Source: Lysobacterales bacterium
Lineage (GTDB): Bacteria; Pseudomonadota; Gammaproteobacteria; Xanthomonadales; Marinicellaceae
Direction: 5' to 3'
DNA: 64,000 nt
Assembly: GCA_027067055.1 (NCBI GenBank)
Contig: JAMOMK010000104.1
Coordinates: 141,759 to 205,758 of the forward strand
A program made the position numbers and the translations under genes. This document shows positions 8,490 to 18,038 of the stretch, one piece after another. The notes beneath the pieces were generated by a model, which did not search any database, was not told where the DNA came from, and was given only the letters and a program-made list of their open reading frames with translations. Position 1 is the first letter of the stretch; each line of letters starts with the position of its first letter.

Positions 8490-9088
8490 TCATCTGACGG
8501 ATCATCCATTACTAGTCTTACTCTTGGTATAGCGCACCAAAAAGTCACATTCGTACCAATAACATAATCAGGATTTTCATGATCAAATTCTAATTTTGGG
8601 GCAAAAAATGGCATTTTATCTATGTCTTTAAATAGAATAAAATCATTTTCAGCTTTGAAATAAGGAACGACATCGTCACCTTCTAATGCCAAAAAATTAT
8701 ATTCTAAACAAGTATTAGTCGCTGCAATGATTGCTTTAGTAATTGACACACTGGTATAAATATAAGTACCTCCAAACCCATAGATAATTTTATGGCACAC
8801 ATCATTTTCTTCCTCAGGATTTTGACCTGAAAAAGTATGCATTGAATGTATATCACATTCTGTGGCGAGTTGATTAATGTAATTAAGTTCAATGACATCA
8901 GTATTTGTGATTACAACTTGCTTAAATTCATCAGGAGTAATCATAAACTCCTTACGATTAAATGATTCCTCTACAAAAGTAAATCCATTAAAACCTGTAG
9001 ATTCAATATATACATCTGTTATTAGTTCATCACTATGTGAAACTCTTACTACCATAAGCATTAATAAAGTTAATAATATTTTTTTCAT
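8486..9088 (-). CDS. Small secreted protein, unknown
   Basis: I place the start at ATG 9088 (MKKILLTLLMLMVVRVSHSDE), behind AGGA nine bases upstream, giving a 200-residue protein with a clean signal peptide; an upstream in-frame extension to 9217 lacks a ribosome site. The mature part has five cysteines (CDIHSMH, DVCHKII, NTCLEYN, FWCAIP) that could form disulfides, and is otherwise without a family I know. Probably periplasmic or secreted. Confidence 0.6.
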   Translation of the reverse strand: MKKILLTLLMLMVVRVSHSDELITDVYIESTGFNGFTFVEESFNRKEFMITPDEFKQVVITNTDVIELNYINQLATECDIHSMHTFSGQNPEEENDVCHKIIYGFGGTYIYTSVSITKAIIAATNTCLEYNFLALEGDDVVPYFKAENDFILFKDIDKMPFFAPKLEFDHENPDYVIGTNVTFWCAIPRVRLVMDDPSDD

Positions 9089-9373
9089 GTTGTTTTCCTG
9101 AATGTAAAATACAAATATTAAATTAATGTGACAAATAAGCAAACAATCCAAGTCATTAACTATGGTAAAAACTGGTAAAAATAATAATATTTTTATAATT
9201 ATCAATAAGTTGGACATTGTTCAATAAAACATGAAATCTAAATCTTGACCAATTTGTACCTGACTATTTTCTCACAAATCTTTTTATTTATCATAATATG
9301 AGATGGCATTTTGCAACAGTCATTAGTTTTTAAAAATATAAAATGACTTAATTCTAATTAAAGAGAAAAAATT

Positions 9374-9832
9374 ATGAATATTAAAAAAATATTATTAATA
9401 CTTATAACCATCAGTATTGGAAACCTAGCCCAAGCTGTAATATATGGAGGGGGAGGATTTGGTGGAGCGGGTTATTATTATACTGTTATTGACGGAGGTG
9501 ATCATGGTACAAAACGCCCTGTTGGTCCTTTTGAATCAATGGAATCTTGTCTTATATCAAGAGAATCAGAACAAGGGGATGGTGATATTACTGTTCCATG
9601 GGCTGGTGCACCAGGGTGTTTTGAGGTGTTTGAGAGTGATTTAGAAGTATGGAATGAAATTTACTCATTAGCTAAACCAAACTTCCCATTGGATACAATA
9701 AGATTGCATATTTCAAAGATCATTACACTATTAAACAATATAGAGGATTTAGATGAAGCATACAACATAAACCAATACAAACAAGAACGTGAACAACTAA
9801 TCCAAGATGCACTAAGATCTAGAAACCAATAG
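9374..9832 (+). CDS. Secreted glycine-rich small protein
   Basis: A 152-residue protein with a signal peptide (MNIKKILLILITISIGNLAQA) followed at once by a glycine/tyrosine patch (YGGGGFGGAGYYY). Two cysteines (ESCLIS, APGCFE) frame a short globular part, and the last 40 residues are helical and charged. AAAGAGA precedes the ATG. It is 11 bp ahead of the next secreted-protein gene, so the two are an operon. No family recognised. Confidence 0.6.
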   Translation: MNIKKILLILITISIGNLAQAVIYGGGGFGGAGYYYTVIDGGDHGTKRPVGPFESMESCLISRESEQGDGDITVPWAGAPGCFEVFESDLEVWNEIYSLAKPNFPLDTIRLHISKIITLLNNIEDLDEAYNINQYKQEREQLIQDALRSRNQ

Positions 9833-9843
9833 GAGAACGAATT

Positions 9844-10500
9844 ATGAAATACAAAACACATAAAATTTTAAGCTTTTTATTAATTAGCCTTTTTGTAACA
9901 AATAACGCTTATTCTGATACCGATGCCAATTGGTGCGAAGATGGTACCAAAGTACTTTTATCGGACAACAATTGGGATGAAAATATCATCCTTGCCAACT
10001 TTCCAGGGGATATAGATTATTTACCTGATTGGTACACTGATAGCATAGTAACATCAGACTCAGTGGAAAACTATGCTAATTCATTTGTTGGCGGTGGTGG
10101 AGAAATACTTGGATACGCTGTTACCAACTCAGGTGAAGTACACTATAATATTTACTCCCCTTCGTTATATCCAGATGATGCATATAACACTAATATGGGG
10201 ATTCAATTTAGGTTAGTAAAGTGTTATACCATAGCACCAATGACAAAGACAAAATCACAGCTTGCTCAATCTCCAGGGAGCCCAGGAAGTACTGGTGGAT
10301 ATGATGACACTGGTATGGTTATAAATGTCACTCCCTTGGATGAGCTTGATTCACTCTGTCATTATTGGGATATTGTTGACCCAGATGATGAAGATGAAGA
10401 TGAAGAAGATGATGATGATGAAATGGGACAGGGTGGCTATAACAACCAAGTTGCCAACCCTCCTGTTACGATTATTATGCCATCTGCACGATGTCAATAA
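9844..10500 (+). CDS. Secreted protein with Asp/Glu-rich low-complexity segment
   Basis: A 218-residue protein with signal peptide MKYKTHKILSFLLISLFVTNNAYS. The mature protein has cysteines at WCED, VKCYT, LCHYW and a terminal RCQ. Residues ~178-192 are an almost pure Asp/Glu run encoded by GATGAAGAT-like repeats, followed by GQGGYNNQ. Such acidic tracts can bind calcium, but that is inference. AGGAGAACGAATT precedes the ATG. Unknown function; co-transcribed with the 152-aa secreted protein. Confidence 0.6.
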   Translation: MKYKTHKILSFLLISLFVTNNAYSDTDANWCEDGTKVLLSDNNWDENIILANFPGDIDYLPDWYTDSIVTSDSVENYANSFVGGGGEILGYAVTNSGEVHYNIYSPSLYPDDAYNTNMGIQFRLVKCYTIAPMTKTKSQLAQSPGSPGSTGGYDDTGMVINVTPLDELDSLCHYWDIVDPDDEDEDEEDDDDEMGQGGYNNQVANPPVTIIMPSARCQ

Positions 10501-10595
10501 AAGTAAACTAGCTAGAGGTTAAGGAAATAAATAACTCGTTAATGGCACAGGGATTGTGCCACTATCACATAAACTTATGTCCTTAAATATATAAA

Positions 10596-11222
10596 TCAAC
10601 GCGTCCCAAAAATCTTATCCCCAGCATCACCAAGCCCCGGCAAGATATAGCCATTTTCATTCAAGCGACTATCAACTGCTGCCACGTAAATTTCAACATC
10701 AGGATGCTTTTCAAATACAGCTTTTAATCCTTCGGGGGCAGCAACAAGAAATAAGCCGATGATATTTTTGCACCCTTTAGCCACTAAGGCATCCAATGTA
10801 GCAATGAATGTTCCACCTGTGGCAAGCATGGGATCAACAACAAGTACTTGTCTCTTGGTAATCTCTGGAACAAGTTTTTCATAGTAGGCTCGCGCTTCAA
10901 GCGTTTGTTCATCCCTTTCATAACCCACAACCGAAACTCTGGCATTAGGTACAACCTGCAAAACACCATCTAACATACCAAGTCCTGCACGTAATATGGG
11001 AACAATAGTCAGTTTTTTACCTGCGATTTGCTGCACTTGAGTTTTTCCTGCCCACGTATCTATGGTGGTGGTTTCTAAAGGTAAATTTTTAGTCGCCTCG
11101 TAAGTCAACAAAGTACTAATTTCGCCAGTGATTTCACGAAAAGATTTGATGCTAATATTTTTTTCACGCAACAAACCAATTTTGTGTTGCACTAAAGGGT
11201 GATTAATTTCATGTATTGCCAT
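10596..11222 (-). CDS. upp: Uracil phosphoribosyltransferase
   Basis: This 208-residue cytosolic enzyme converts uracil and PRPP to UMP in pyrimidine salvage. It matches UPRTase over its whole length: [15 protein letters not shown] at the N-terminus, [13 protein letters not shown], the PRPP-binding loop [11 protein letters not shown], and the uracil-binding C-terminal [19 protein letters not shown]. It is divergent from the SNF2 helicase gene with a 44-bp gap holding overlapping -10 boxes for both directions. No uraA transporter is next to it here. Confidence 0.97.
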   Translation of the reverse strand: MAIHEINHPLVQHKIGLLREKNISIKSFREITGEISTLLTYEATKNLPLETTTIDTWAGKTQVQQIAGKKLTIVPILRAGLGMLDGVLQVVPNARVSVVGYERDEQTLEARAYYEKLVPEITKRQVLVVDPMLATGGTFIATLDALVAKGCKNIIGLFLVAAPEGLKAVFEKHPDVEIYVAAVDSRLNENGYILPGLGDAGDKIFGTR

Positions 11223-11254
11223 TGCTTAGGTTTTTTATTTAAGTAGTCTTACAT

Positions 11255-11260
11255 TATAAT
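11255..11260 (+). promoter_or_regulatory. TATAAT six bases before the SNF2 ATG
   Basis: TATAAT ends six bases before the start codon at 11267, predicting transcription from the A of ATG. There is no Shine-Dalgarno. The overlapping ATTATA (11253-11258) reads TATAAT on the minus strand, 31 bases before the upp start, so this box may serve both genes. Confidence 0.45.
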
Positions 11261-11266
11261 ACATCC

Positions 11267-14200
11267 ATGAAAATTAGTACCTACCAAATCAGCGAAGCTG
11301 TTGAATTTAATGATTACAAACGCGGCAAAAACTATTTTTTGCAGAGTAAAGTCCTTTCTTATGAAATTACAGAGAATACAGGCTATTCCTTAATGCTGCA
11401 CTCAAAAGTCAAAGGCAGTTATAAAAACAACTACACTCAAGATATTGTCATCAATCAAAGTTTATTGGGCGATGATATTGAAATTGACGGCGATTGTAGC
11501 TGTCCTGTTGGTTACAACTGTAAACATGTTGTTGCTACTTGTTTTCAATACCAATACGATTCTTCAACTCAAATGGTTAATAAACAAAGCAATACAACTA
11601 GCCTTGTTGATAAGTGGCTAAAAGATATGCTTTCTAAACAAAAAAGCAACACCGCTCCCGTAACAACACTAAACAGTGAGGATTTTATTCTTTATCGCTT
11701 ATTCGAAAATAAAAATAGTGATGATTTAAAAATATACCGCTCGCGTATTTTAAAAAATGGTAAAGTTGGTAGAGGTAGTGTTATCAATTTCAGCTCATTT
11801 AATTATGCTCATAATGAAATTTTGGATGCTCACGATGCACGTGTACAAGAAATTATTAATGCTACAGACAATTCTTATTATTACTACACAATAGCTGGTA
11901 CAGTTGGCAATCTATTAGTTAAATCCTTGATTAAAACGGGTCGTTGTTTTTTTCAAAAATCTAATCAAGCCCTTAAATTTAATACAAAAATAATCACACC
12001 AAATATCTATTGGGAAAAAAGCGATCACAAGCACAAACGACTGCAAATTGATTTCGGTTTAGGTAAAAGCACAATGATTGCAACAGAACCCGTGATGGTT
12101 ATTGATAAAGAAAACCATCAAATATATGAACTAAATGCCAATGTAAATTTTGAAACATTAAATGCTTTTTTTCAATCTCCTGATATTCCTAACAACGAAG
12201 TGGGTACAGTTTATAAAAATTTAGCTATTGGATTAAAAAATGTCCAAGTTGAGACTCCAAAAGAATATAAAGTTAACACTTTGGATACCAAGCCAGTACC
12301 TGTCATTACTATTAGTCAGGAAGATCATAATAACAGCGTTAGTTTTGCCGTTGCATTGAATTTTCTGTACGACAACATTATTTGTGAATACCAACCGCGA
12401 GAAGAAAAAACACACGCCTTTGGTGATAATGCAGAAACTTTAATCACAAGACACTTAGATGAAGAATTTAAAGCATTAGAACAATTACAAAGCCTTGGGT
12501 TGACACAAGTTGATGAAGAGCTAACCCGTTTAAGTTTTTCATTTGAAAAATCTGTACAACACGGTTTAGAACAATGGAATCACTTCCTGAGTCAAGAGAT
12601 ACCAAAGCTCGAAAAACAAGGCTGGAAGGTCAATATAGATGACTCTTTTAAACTTACCTTCAACACAGAGGCAGAAATTGTAGTCGAGAGTGAAGAAGAC
12701 AGTAATGATTGGTTTTCATTATCCTTCGATATAAATGTCGATGGCAAAAACTATCCGCTTGCTCCCTTAGTAGAATCGGTCATCAATGACTTTGAAAATT
12801 TTGATGACCTCCCCGAAAAGCTATTGATTAGTATTGGCAATTTAAACTACATCGAATTACCAACACAACCACTCAAACCCGTCTTGAAAACCTTGTTTGA
12901 ACTTTTTGACCGCCAAGATGAAAATAAAAATTTAAAAATTGGTGCCTTTGATGCTCACATGCTCGAAGACATGGAAGAGTCAGTTACATGGAAAGGCAGT
13001 AAAGAAATTCTCAAACTTGCAAAAAAACTCAAAAACTATGAAGGCATTGAAAACATAAAACCACCCTCTTGTTTAAAGCTTGAATTACGTGATTACCAAC
13101 AACAAGGACTTAATTGGCTGAACTTTTTATACGAATTTCGTTTCAGTGGAATCTTAGCCGATGATATGGGACTTGGTAAAACCGTACAAACCTTAGCACA
13201 TCTTTCGCGCCTAAAAGAAGACAAAAAACTCAATAAACCAGCACTCATCATCGTTCCAACCTCTTTAATTGCCAACTGGAAAAATGAAGTGGCAAAATTC
13301 ACACCCAATCTAAACATCCTCACACTTTATGGATTTGAACGCAAAGAATTGTTTAAAGACATGGCAAATGCCGATTTAATCTTAACCACCTATACCTTGG
13401 TAAGTAATGATTTAGAACACCACGAATCACGAAAATACAGTTACATCATTTTAGATGAAGCCCAAAAAATCAAAAATCCACGCACCAAAATGGCACGCAC
13501 CATCTGTGGCTTAAAAAGTGAAAATCGCTTGGCATTAACAGGCACCCCCATAGAAAACCATTTAGGTGAACTGTGGTCAATTTTCAACTTCCTGATGCCT
13601 GGTTTTTTACACAATCAAAAATTATTCAATGACTATTACCGCAAACCTATTGAAAATAACTTTGATACACAAATGCAAGAGCAACTCAATAAACGCATCA
13701 AACCATTCATCATGCGTCGCACCAAAGGCGATGTCTTAACTGAATTACCACCCAAGACCGAAATCATCAAACTCACCCAATTTGATGACAAACAATCCAA
13801 ACTATACGAAACCATCCGCATCGCCATGAATAAAAAGGTTCAAGATGCGGTAGCAGAAAAAGGCTTAAATAAATCGCATATTCACATACTTGATGCACTA
13901 CTCAAACTTCGTCAAGTGTGTTGCGACCCATCAATTCTCAAGTTGAAACAAGCCAAAAAAGTCAAAGAATCCGCAAAGCTGACTCTATTTCTCGAACTTA
14001 TTGATGAATTAATGGCAGAAGGTCGTAAAGTCTTGGTATTTTCACAATTCACTACAATGTTATCCATTCTTGAGCGTGAAATTAAAAAGAAAAAAATCAG
14101 CTACGTCAAACTCACAGGCTCATCCACTAAACGTGACAAGATTATTGATAAATTCACCAATGGCGAAGCCGACATATTTCTCATCAGTCTTAAAGCCGGC

Positions 14201-14479
14201 GGAGTTGGCTTAAATCTAGTGGAAGCTGATACCGTTATTCACTACGACCCCTGGTGGAATCCCGCAGTCGAAAACCAAGCAACAGACAGAGCACACCGAA
14301 TCGGGCAAAACAAAAAGGTTTTTGTCTACAAACTCATCGTCGAAAACACCATCGAAGAAAAAATCATCGAACTGCAAAAGAAAAAGAAAGCCCTGCAAGA
14401 TGGCATCTATGATAAAGGCGGAAAACTAGAAGACAAAAAATTCAATGGCAATGAATTAATGGACTTACTGAAAGGTTAA
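11267..14479 (+). CDS. SWIM-zinc-finger SNF2-family DNA helicase
   Basis: A 1070-residue SNF2/SWI2 ATPase. Near residues 76-92 a SWIM zinc finger is visible (CSCPVGYNCKHVV, C-x-C...C-x-H). A long linker leads to the helicase core at ~610-1060: Walker A ADDMGLGKT, DEAQ box LDEAQKIKN, LTGTPIENHLGELWSIF, and helicase C motifs VLVFSQFTTML, GGVGLNL and TDRAHRIGQ. Family members remodel protein-DNA or RNA polymerase complexes; HepA/RapA is a distant relative. It is monocistronic and may be leaderless. It sits just upstream of the restriction island, where SNF2 proteins are frequent, but this one is of the common housekeeping SWIM type. Confidence 0.92.
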   Translation: MKISTYQISEAVEFNDYKRGKNYFLQSKVLSYEITENTGYSLMLHSKVKGSYKNNYTQDIVINQSLLGDDIEIDGDCSCPVGYNCKHVVATCFQYQYDSSTQMVNKQSNTTSLVDKWLKDMLSKQKSNTAPVTTLNSEDFILYRLFENKNSDDLKIYRSRILKNGKVGRGSVINFSSFNYAHNEILDAHDARVQEIINATDNSYYYYTIAGTVGNLLVKSLIKTGRCFFQKSNQALKFNTKIITPNIYWEKSDHKHKRLQIDFGLGKSTMIATEPVMVIDKENHQIYELNANVNFETLNAFFQSPDIPNNEVGTVYKNLAIGLKNVQVETPKEYKVNTLDTKPVPVITISQEDHNNSVSFAVALNFLYDNIICEYQPREEKTHAFGDNAETLITRHLDEEFKALEQLQSLGLTQVDEELTRLSFSFEKSVQHGLEQWNHFLSQEIPKLEKQGWKVNIDDSFKLTFNTEAEIVVESEEDSNDWFSLSFDINVDGKNYPLAPLVESVINDFENFDDLPEKLLISIGNLNYIELPTQPLKPVLKTLFELFDRQDENKNLKIGAFDAHMLEDMEESVTWKGSKEILKLAKKLKNYEGIENIKPPSCLKLELRDYQQQGLNWLNFLYEFRFSGILADDMGLGKTVQTLAHLSRLKEDKKLNKPALIIVPTSLIANWKNEVAKFTPNLNILTLYGFERKELFKDMANADLILTTYTLVSNDLEHHESRKYSYIILDEAQKIKNPRTKMARTICGLKSENRLALTGTPIENHLGELWSIFNFLMPGFLHNQKLFNDYYRKPIENNFDTQMQEQLNKRIKPFIMRRTKGDVLTELPPKTEIIKLTQFDDKQSKLYETIRIAMNKKVQDAVAEKGLNKSHIHILDALLKLRQVCCDPSILKLKQAKKVKESAKLTLFLELIDELMAEGRKVLVFSQFTTMLSILEREIKKKKISYVKLTGSSTKRDKIIDKFTNGEADIFLISLKAGGVGLNLVEADTVIHYDPWWNPAVENQATDRAHRIGQNKKVFVYKLIVENTIEEKIIELQKKKKALQDGIYDKGGKLEDKKFNGNELMDLLKG

Positions 14480-14594
14480 GGACACTTTGAAAAATAGAAT
14501 TTCTCAGAGTTTCCTTAATATCACAGCAATATAAATTGCATAATAAAATCAAATTGTCTATATTAATTATCCACACACAGATCAATGCAAAAAT

Positions 14595-16061
14595 ATGTTT
14601 GAACAAACTTTTCGCAATATCGATGACATCCTCTACAAAGACTCAGGCGCAGATAGTGAGCTGGATTATATCGGTCAAACCTCATGGGTGATGTTTTTGC
14701 GTTATTTGGACGAACTGGAACAAGAAAAAGCCAACAAAGCCCTACTCACAGGCAAAGACTATCAACATATTCTTGAAGAAAAATACCGCTGGTCAAACTG
14801 GGCGATGCCCTTGGGTGAAGATGGACAACTAGACCACCATGTTGCTATGACAGGTGTTGATTTGGTGCAATTTGTCGATGGTGAACTGTTTCCTTATTTG
14901 GCAAAATTTAAACACGAAACTGACGACTCACAAACCATCGAATACAAAATTGGTGAGATATTTTCCGAGTTAAAAAACAAAATCCAAAGCGGCTACAACC
15001 TGCGCGAAATTTTAGAATACGCCGATGAATTACCGTTTCGCTCCAGCAAAGACAAACACGAACTCAGTCACCTGTATGAAAGTAAAATCAAAAACATGGG
15101 CAATGCAGGTCGCAACGGCGGTCAATACTACACCCCAAGACCCTTGATTCGTGCCATGATTGAAGTCATCAAACCAGAAATTGGTGAAAAGATTTATGAC
15201 GGAGCCGCTGGCTCATGCGGATTTTTATGTGAAAGTTACGACTATTTGTACCAGCGTATGCATTCCGAGGGCAAGGCAACGACCAGCAACCTCAAAACCT
15301 TACAAGAAAAGACCCTCTACGGTAAAGAAAAGAAATCCCTTGCCTATGTCATCGGCATCATGAACATGATATTGCACGGCATCGAAGCGCCCAATATCAT
15401 CCATACCAATACCTTGGGCGAAAACATCCGCGATATAGTCGAAAAAAACCGTTACAAAATCATCCTAGCCAATCCGCCCTTTGGTGGCAAAGAACGCAAA
15501 GAAGTGCAACAAAACTTCGACATCAAAACCGGTGAAACCGCCTTTTTATTCCTGCAACATTTTATCAAATCCTTAAAAACAGGTGGACGTGCAGCCATCG
15601 TTATCAAAAACACTTTTTTGAGCAACACCGATAACGCTGCCATCAGCTTACGCAAACATTTGCTCAACAGTTGTAATTTACACACCGTATTGGACATGCC
15701 AGCCGGAACATTTTTAGGCGCGGGTGTCAAAACTGTGGTACTGTTTTTTGAAAAAGGCGAAGCCACCAAAAACACCTGGTTTTACCAACTCAATCCTGGT
15801 CGCAATATGGGCAAAACCAACCCATTAAACGACAAAGACATGGCAGAGTTTGTCAATACGCAAATTAAAAAGCCAGAAACCGAACAATCTTGGAACCTAA
15901 AAATAGCCAACATCAACCAAGAAACCTTAGATTTAAGCGTCAAAAACCCCAACACCCCAAAAGAAGCACCGCTAAGAGCCCCTGAAGAAATTTTAAAAGA
16001 AATGAAACAATTGGATAAGGAAACTCAAGGGTTATTGGTCAGTATTGAGGAATTGTTGTGA
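14595..16061 (+). CDS. hsdM: Type I restriction-modification DNA methyltransferase subunit
   Basis: A 488-residue N6-adenine methyltransferase subunit. Residues 1-130 are the HsdM N-terminal helical domain (FRNIDDILYKDSGADSELDYI). The SAM-binding motif I is DGAAGSCGF near residue 200, and the catalytic motif IV is NPPFGG near residue 296. The MTase recruits HsdS for sequence recognition and protects host DNA. It overlaps hsdS by four bases (GTGA), so the pair is translationally coupled. All catalytic motifs look intact. Confidence 0.96.
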   Translation: MFEQTFRNIDDILYKDSGADSELDYIGQTSWVMFLRYLDELEQEKANKALLTGKDYQHILEEKYRWSNWAMPLGEDGQLDHHVAMTGVDLVQFVDGELFPYLAKFKHETDDSQTIEYKIGEIFSELKNKIQSGYNLREILEYADELPFRSSKDKHELSHLYESKIKNMGNAGRNGGQYYTPRPLIRAMIEVIKPEIGEKIYDGAAGSCGFLCESYDYLYQRMHSEGKATTSNLKTLQEKTLYGKEKKSLAYVIGIMNMILHGIEAPNIIHTNTLGENIRDIVEKNRYKIILANPPFGGKERKEVQQNFDIKTGETAFLFLQHFIKSLKTGGRAAIVIKNTFLSNTDNAAISLRKHLLNSCNLHTVLDMPAGTFLGAGVKTVVLFFEKGEATKNTWFYQLNPGRNMGKTNPLNDKDMAEFVNTQIKKPETEQSWNLKIANINQETLDLSVKNPNTPKEAPLRAPEEILKEMKQLDKETQGLLVSIEELL

Positions 16062-17221
16062 GGGAAGGTTGGATTTCAGACAATTTGAGCAACTGTGTTA
16101 AATTGAAAAGCGGTGATGGATTAACTGCTAAAAAAATGATACCAGGGGTTTTTCCTGTTTATGGTGGAAATGGTATTGCTGGCTACCATAACGAATATAA
16201 CTTGAAAGGTAAAAATATAATAATTGGACGTGTCGGAGCTTTATGTGGCAATGCGAGATTTGTAGATGATAAATTATGGGTAACTGATAACGCCTTTAAA
16301 ATATCAGAGTTCAAATATGAATTTGAACTTAAATTTTTAAAATATTTATTAAATCATCTGAATTTAAGAAGTTATGCAAGACAATCAGCTCAACCTGTAA
16401 TATCTAATTCATCTTTGAAAGATGTTATTTTAACTTTTCCAAAATCATTGTCAGAACAAAAACAAATCGTAGCCATTTTAGATAAAGCCTTTGCCGCCAT
16501 CGACCAAGCCATCGCCAATACCGAAAAAAACACCCAAAATGCCAAAGACCTATTCCAATCCAAACTCAATGCCATTTTTTCTCAAACGGGTGAGGGTTGG
16601 GAGGAGAAGAGGCTTAGTGACATCGGAATCGTCCAAACAGGAACAACCCCACCGACTAAAGATAAAACTAATTATGGTGATTACATGCCATTTGTAAAGC
16701 CTCCACATTTTAAGAGTGACGGTTCAATAGATAGTAAAAAATCAATGTTAAGTAAAAAGGGGTTAGTAAAAGGTAGATTGATAGATAAAAATTCAATTTT
16801 AATGGTTTGCATTGGAGCAACAATTGGAAAAACTGGTTTTACGACTATACCAGTAAGTGCAAATCAACAAATTAATGCTTTAACACCTTCTGATAACTAT
16901 ATTCCTAAACTGTTATATTTTTGCCTCATTTCCCCATATGCTCAAAACCAAGTATTGCTTTCAGGAAGTAGTGCACAAGCCACTTTACCAATAATGAATA
17001 AATCAAAATGGTTGAAATTGAAAGTAAATCTCCCATCCGAGAATACCGAACAATCTAGAATAGTAAGACTACTAAATAATTTAAATTTAGAATGTAATAA
17101 TGCTGAGTTAAAGTACGAAAGAAAAATAACAAACTTAGTAGAACTAAAAAAATCAATCCTACAAAAAGCATTTACAGGAGAATTGACCCGTAAGGTGGGC
17201 TTGCCCACCAACAGTGTTTAA
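16058..17221 (+). CDS. hsdS: Type I restriction-modification specificity subunit
   Basis: A 387-residue HsdS with two target-recognition domains: TRD1 from GWISDNLSNCVKLKSG and TRD2 from GWEEKRLSDIGIVQTGTTPP. Each is followed by a helical spacer with the conserved EQKQIVAILDKAFAAIDQAIA / LVELKKSILQKAFTGEL pattern. TRDs define the two half-sites of the recognition sequence. Start is GTG 16058 overlapping hsdM. The last eleven codons (TRKVGLPTNSV) lie inside a REP-like palindrome, so the C-terminus and stop have been supplied by the repeat; this should not affect the TRDs. Confidence 0.95.
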   Translation: MREGWISDNLSNCVKLKSGDGLTAKKMIPGVFPVYGGNGIAGYHNEYNLKGKNIIIGRVGALCGNARFVDDKLWVTDNAFKISEFKYEFELKFLKYLLNHLNLRSYARQSAQPVISNSSLKDVILTFPKSLSEQKQIVAILDKAFAAIDQAIANTEKNTQNAKDLFQSKLNAIFSQTGEGWEEKRLSDIGIVQTGTTPPTKDKTNYGDYMPFVKPPHFKSDGSIDSKKSMLSKKGLVKGRLIDKNSILMVCIGATIGKTGFTTIPVSANQQINALTPSDNYIPKLLYFCLISPYAQNQVLLSGSSAQATLPIMNKSKWLKLKVNLPSENTEQSRIVRLLNNLNLECNNAELKYERKITNLVELKKSILQKAFTGELTRKVGLPTNSV

Positions 17222-17396
17222 GCGACCTTGATATTCAATCTTAAAGAGATTCCTGCCTTCGCAGGAATGACGGCTTTTTCGGGATGATGTTACTCTTGAT
17301 TAGATACACATATGTAAGATGGGCCCCGCCCATCAGCAGTGTTTAAGCAACCTCGATATTCAACCAGTTGTATAATGGTGGGCAAGCCCACCTTAC
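17190..17396. repeat. REP-like palindrome cluster after hsdS
   Basis: Three related palindromes occur: GGTGGGCTTGCCCACC at 17194-17209, GATGGGC-CCC-GCCCATC at 17318-17334, and GGTGGGCAAGCCCACC at 17377-17392. Outer copies extend to an exact 20-bp inverted pair (17190-17209 and 17377-17396). The first two copies also share a following tail (CAGTGTTTAAGC.ACCT.GATATTCAA) as a direct repeat of ~50 bp. A fourth, different palindrome, ATTCCTGC-CTTC-GCAGGAAT, is at 17249-17268. This is a BIME-like arrangement. Confidence 0.75.
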
Positions 17397-17412
17397 AGCT
17401 TTAAACTAATTT

Positions 17413-17421
17413 TGTTATAAT
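17413..17421 (+). promoter_or_regulatory. Extended -10 promoter for darTG
   Basis: TG-T-TATAAT with TATAAT at 17416-17421. Predicted start is near 17428, leaving a 16-base leader before the darT ATG. It indicates the toxin-antitoxin genes can be transcribed apart from hsdMS. Confidence 0.5.
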
Positions 17422-17443
17422 ACTTTTCTTTATCCTGTATTTT

Positions 17444-18031
17444 ATGTCTTCAAGAGTCAAAGAGTTGCATTGCATTATGCCGATTGAAAATATGGCTTCG
17501 GTGATGAGTCATGGGATTTTGTCGCATAATAAGTGTGAAAAGTTGGCTCATTGTGATATTTCTGATTCTCAGGTACAAGACCGAAGAAAGGACAAAGAAG
17601 TGCCCAAGGGTTTGAAGTTGCATGATTATGCCAATTTGTATTTTTGTGCCAGAAACCCAATGATGTATAAGCGCCAAGCAAATGCCGATAATTTATGCGT
17701 TTTACGAATTTCTTTAAAGGTCACTAAACAAGCAGGTGTTGTATTTACCGATAAAAATGCTGCCAGCGATTATGCGCGGTTTTTGTCTGTAAGTGAGGTA
17801 AAATCAAAAATTGATTTTGATTTGGTCTTTGCAGACTATTGGACAGATGATGATCCGATTGAACAAATGAAGAAAAAAACCGCTAAATGTGCTGAGGTTT
17901 TAGTACCTCATGCCATCCCTGCTGAATATATTATTGGGGCTTATGTTGTTGATGAAAATTCTGTGCAAAAACTACAAAATCAAGGATTTAATTTACCAAT
18001 TAGTGTAAACTCAGATATGTTCTTTCGTTAA
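17444..18031 (+). CDS. darT: DarT-type DNA ADP-ribosyltransferase toxin
   Basis: A 195-residue protein matching the DarT (DUF4433) family. Visible hallmarks are the N-terminal HCIMPIENMASVMSHGIL, the NAD-binding YFCARNPMMYKRQ segment, and the catalytic Glu region CAEVLVPHAIPAEYIIGAYV. DarT enzymes attach ADP-ribose to a base in single-stranded DNA, blocking replication, and act as phage defence or growth arrest toxins; DarG reverses this. darG begins seven bases downstream behind AAGGGG. The gene sits inside a type I restriction operon. All key regions appear intact. Confidence 0.92.
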   Translation: MSSRVKELHCIMPIENMASVMSHGILSHNKCEKLAHCDISDSQVQDRRKDKEVPKGLKLHDYANLYFCARNPMMYKRQANADNLCVLRISLKVTKQAGVVFTDKNAASDYARFLSVSEVKSKIDFDLVFADYWTDDDPIEQMKKKTAKCAEVLVPHAIPAEYIIGAYVVDENSVQKLQNQGFNLPISVNSDMFFR

Positions 18032-18038
18032 GGGGTTA

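Noticed and set aside
9089..9217. 43-residue N-terminal extension of the secreted protein at 8486-9088
   Set aside because: No ribosome site, whereas AGGA and a clean signal peptide mark ATG 9088.
10543..10561. TGGCACA-gggat-TGTGCCA hairpin after the acidic-tract gene
   Set aside because: A 7-bp stem with no T-run; it could weakly terminate but is not convincing enough to list.
15452..15775. Minus-strand ORF inside hsdM
   Set aside because: Antisense shadow of the conserved methyltransferase core.
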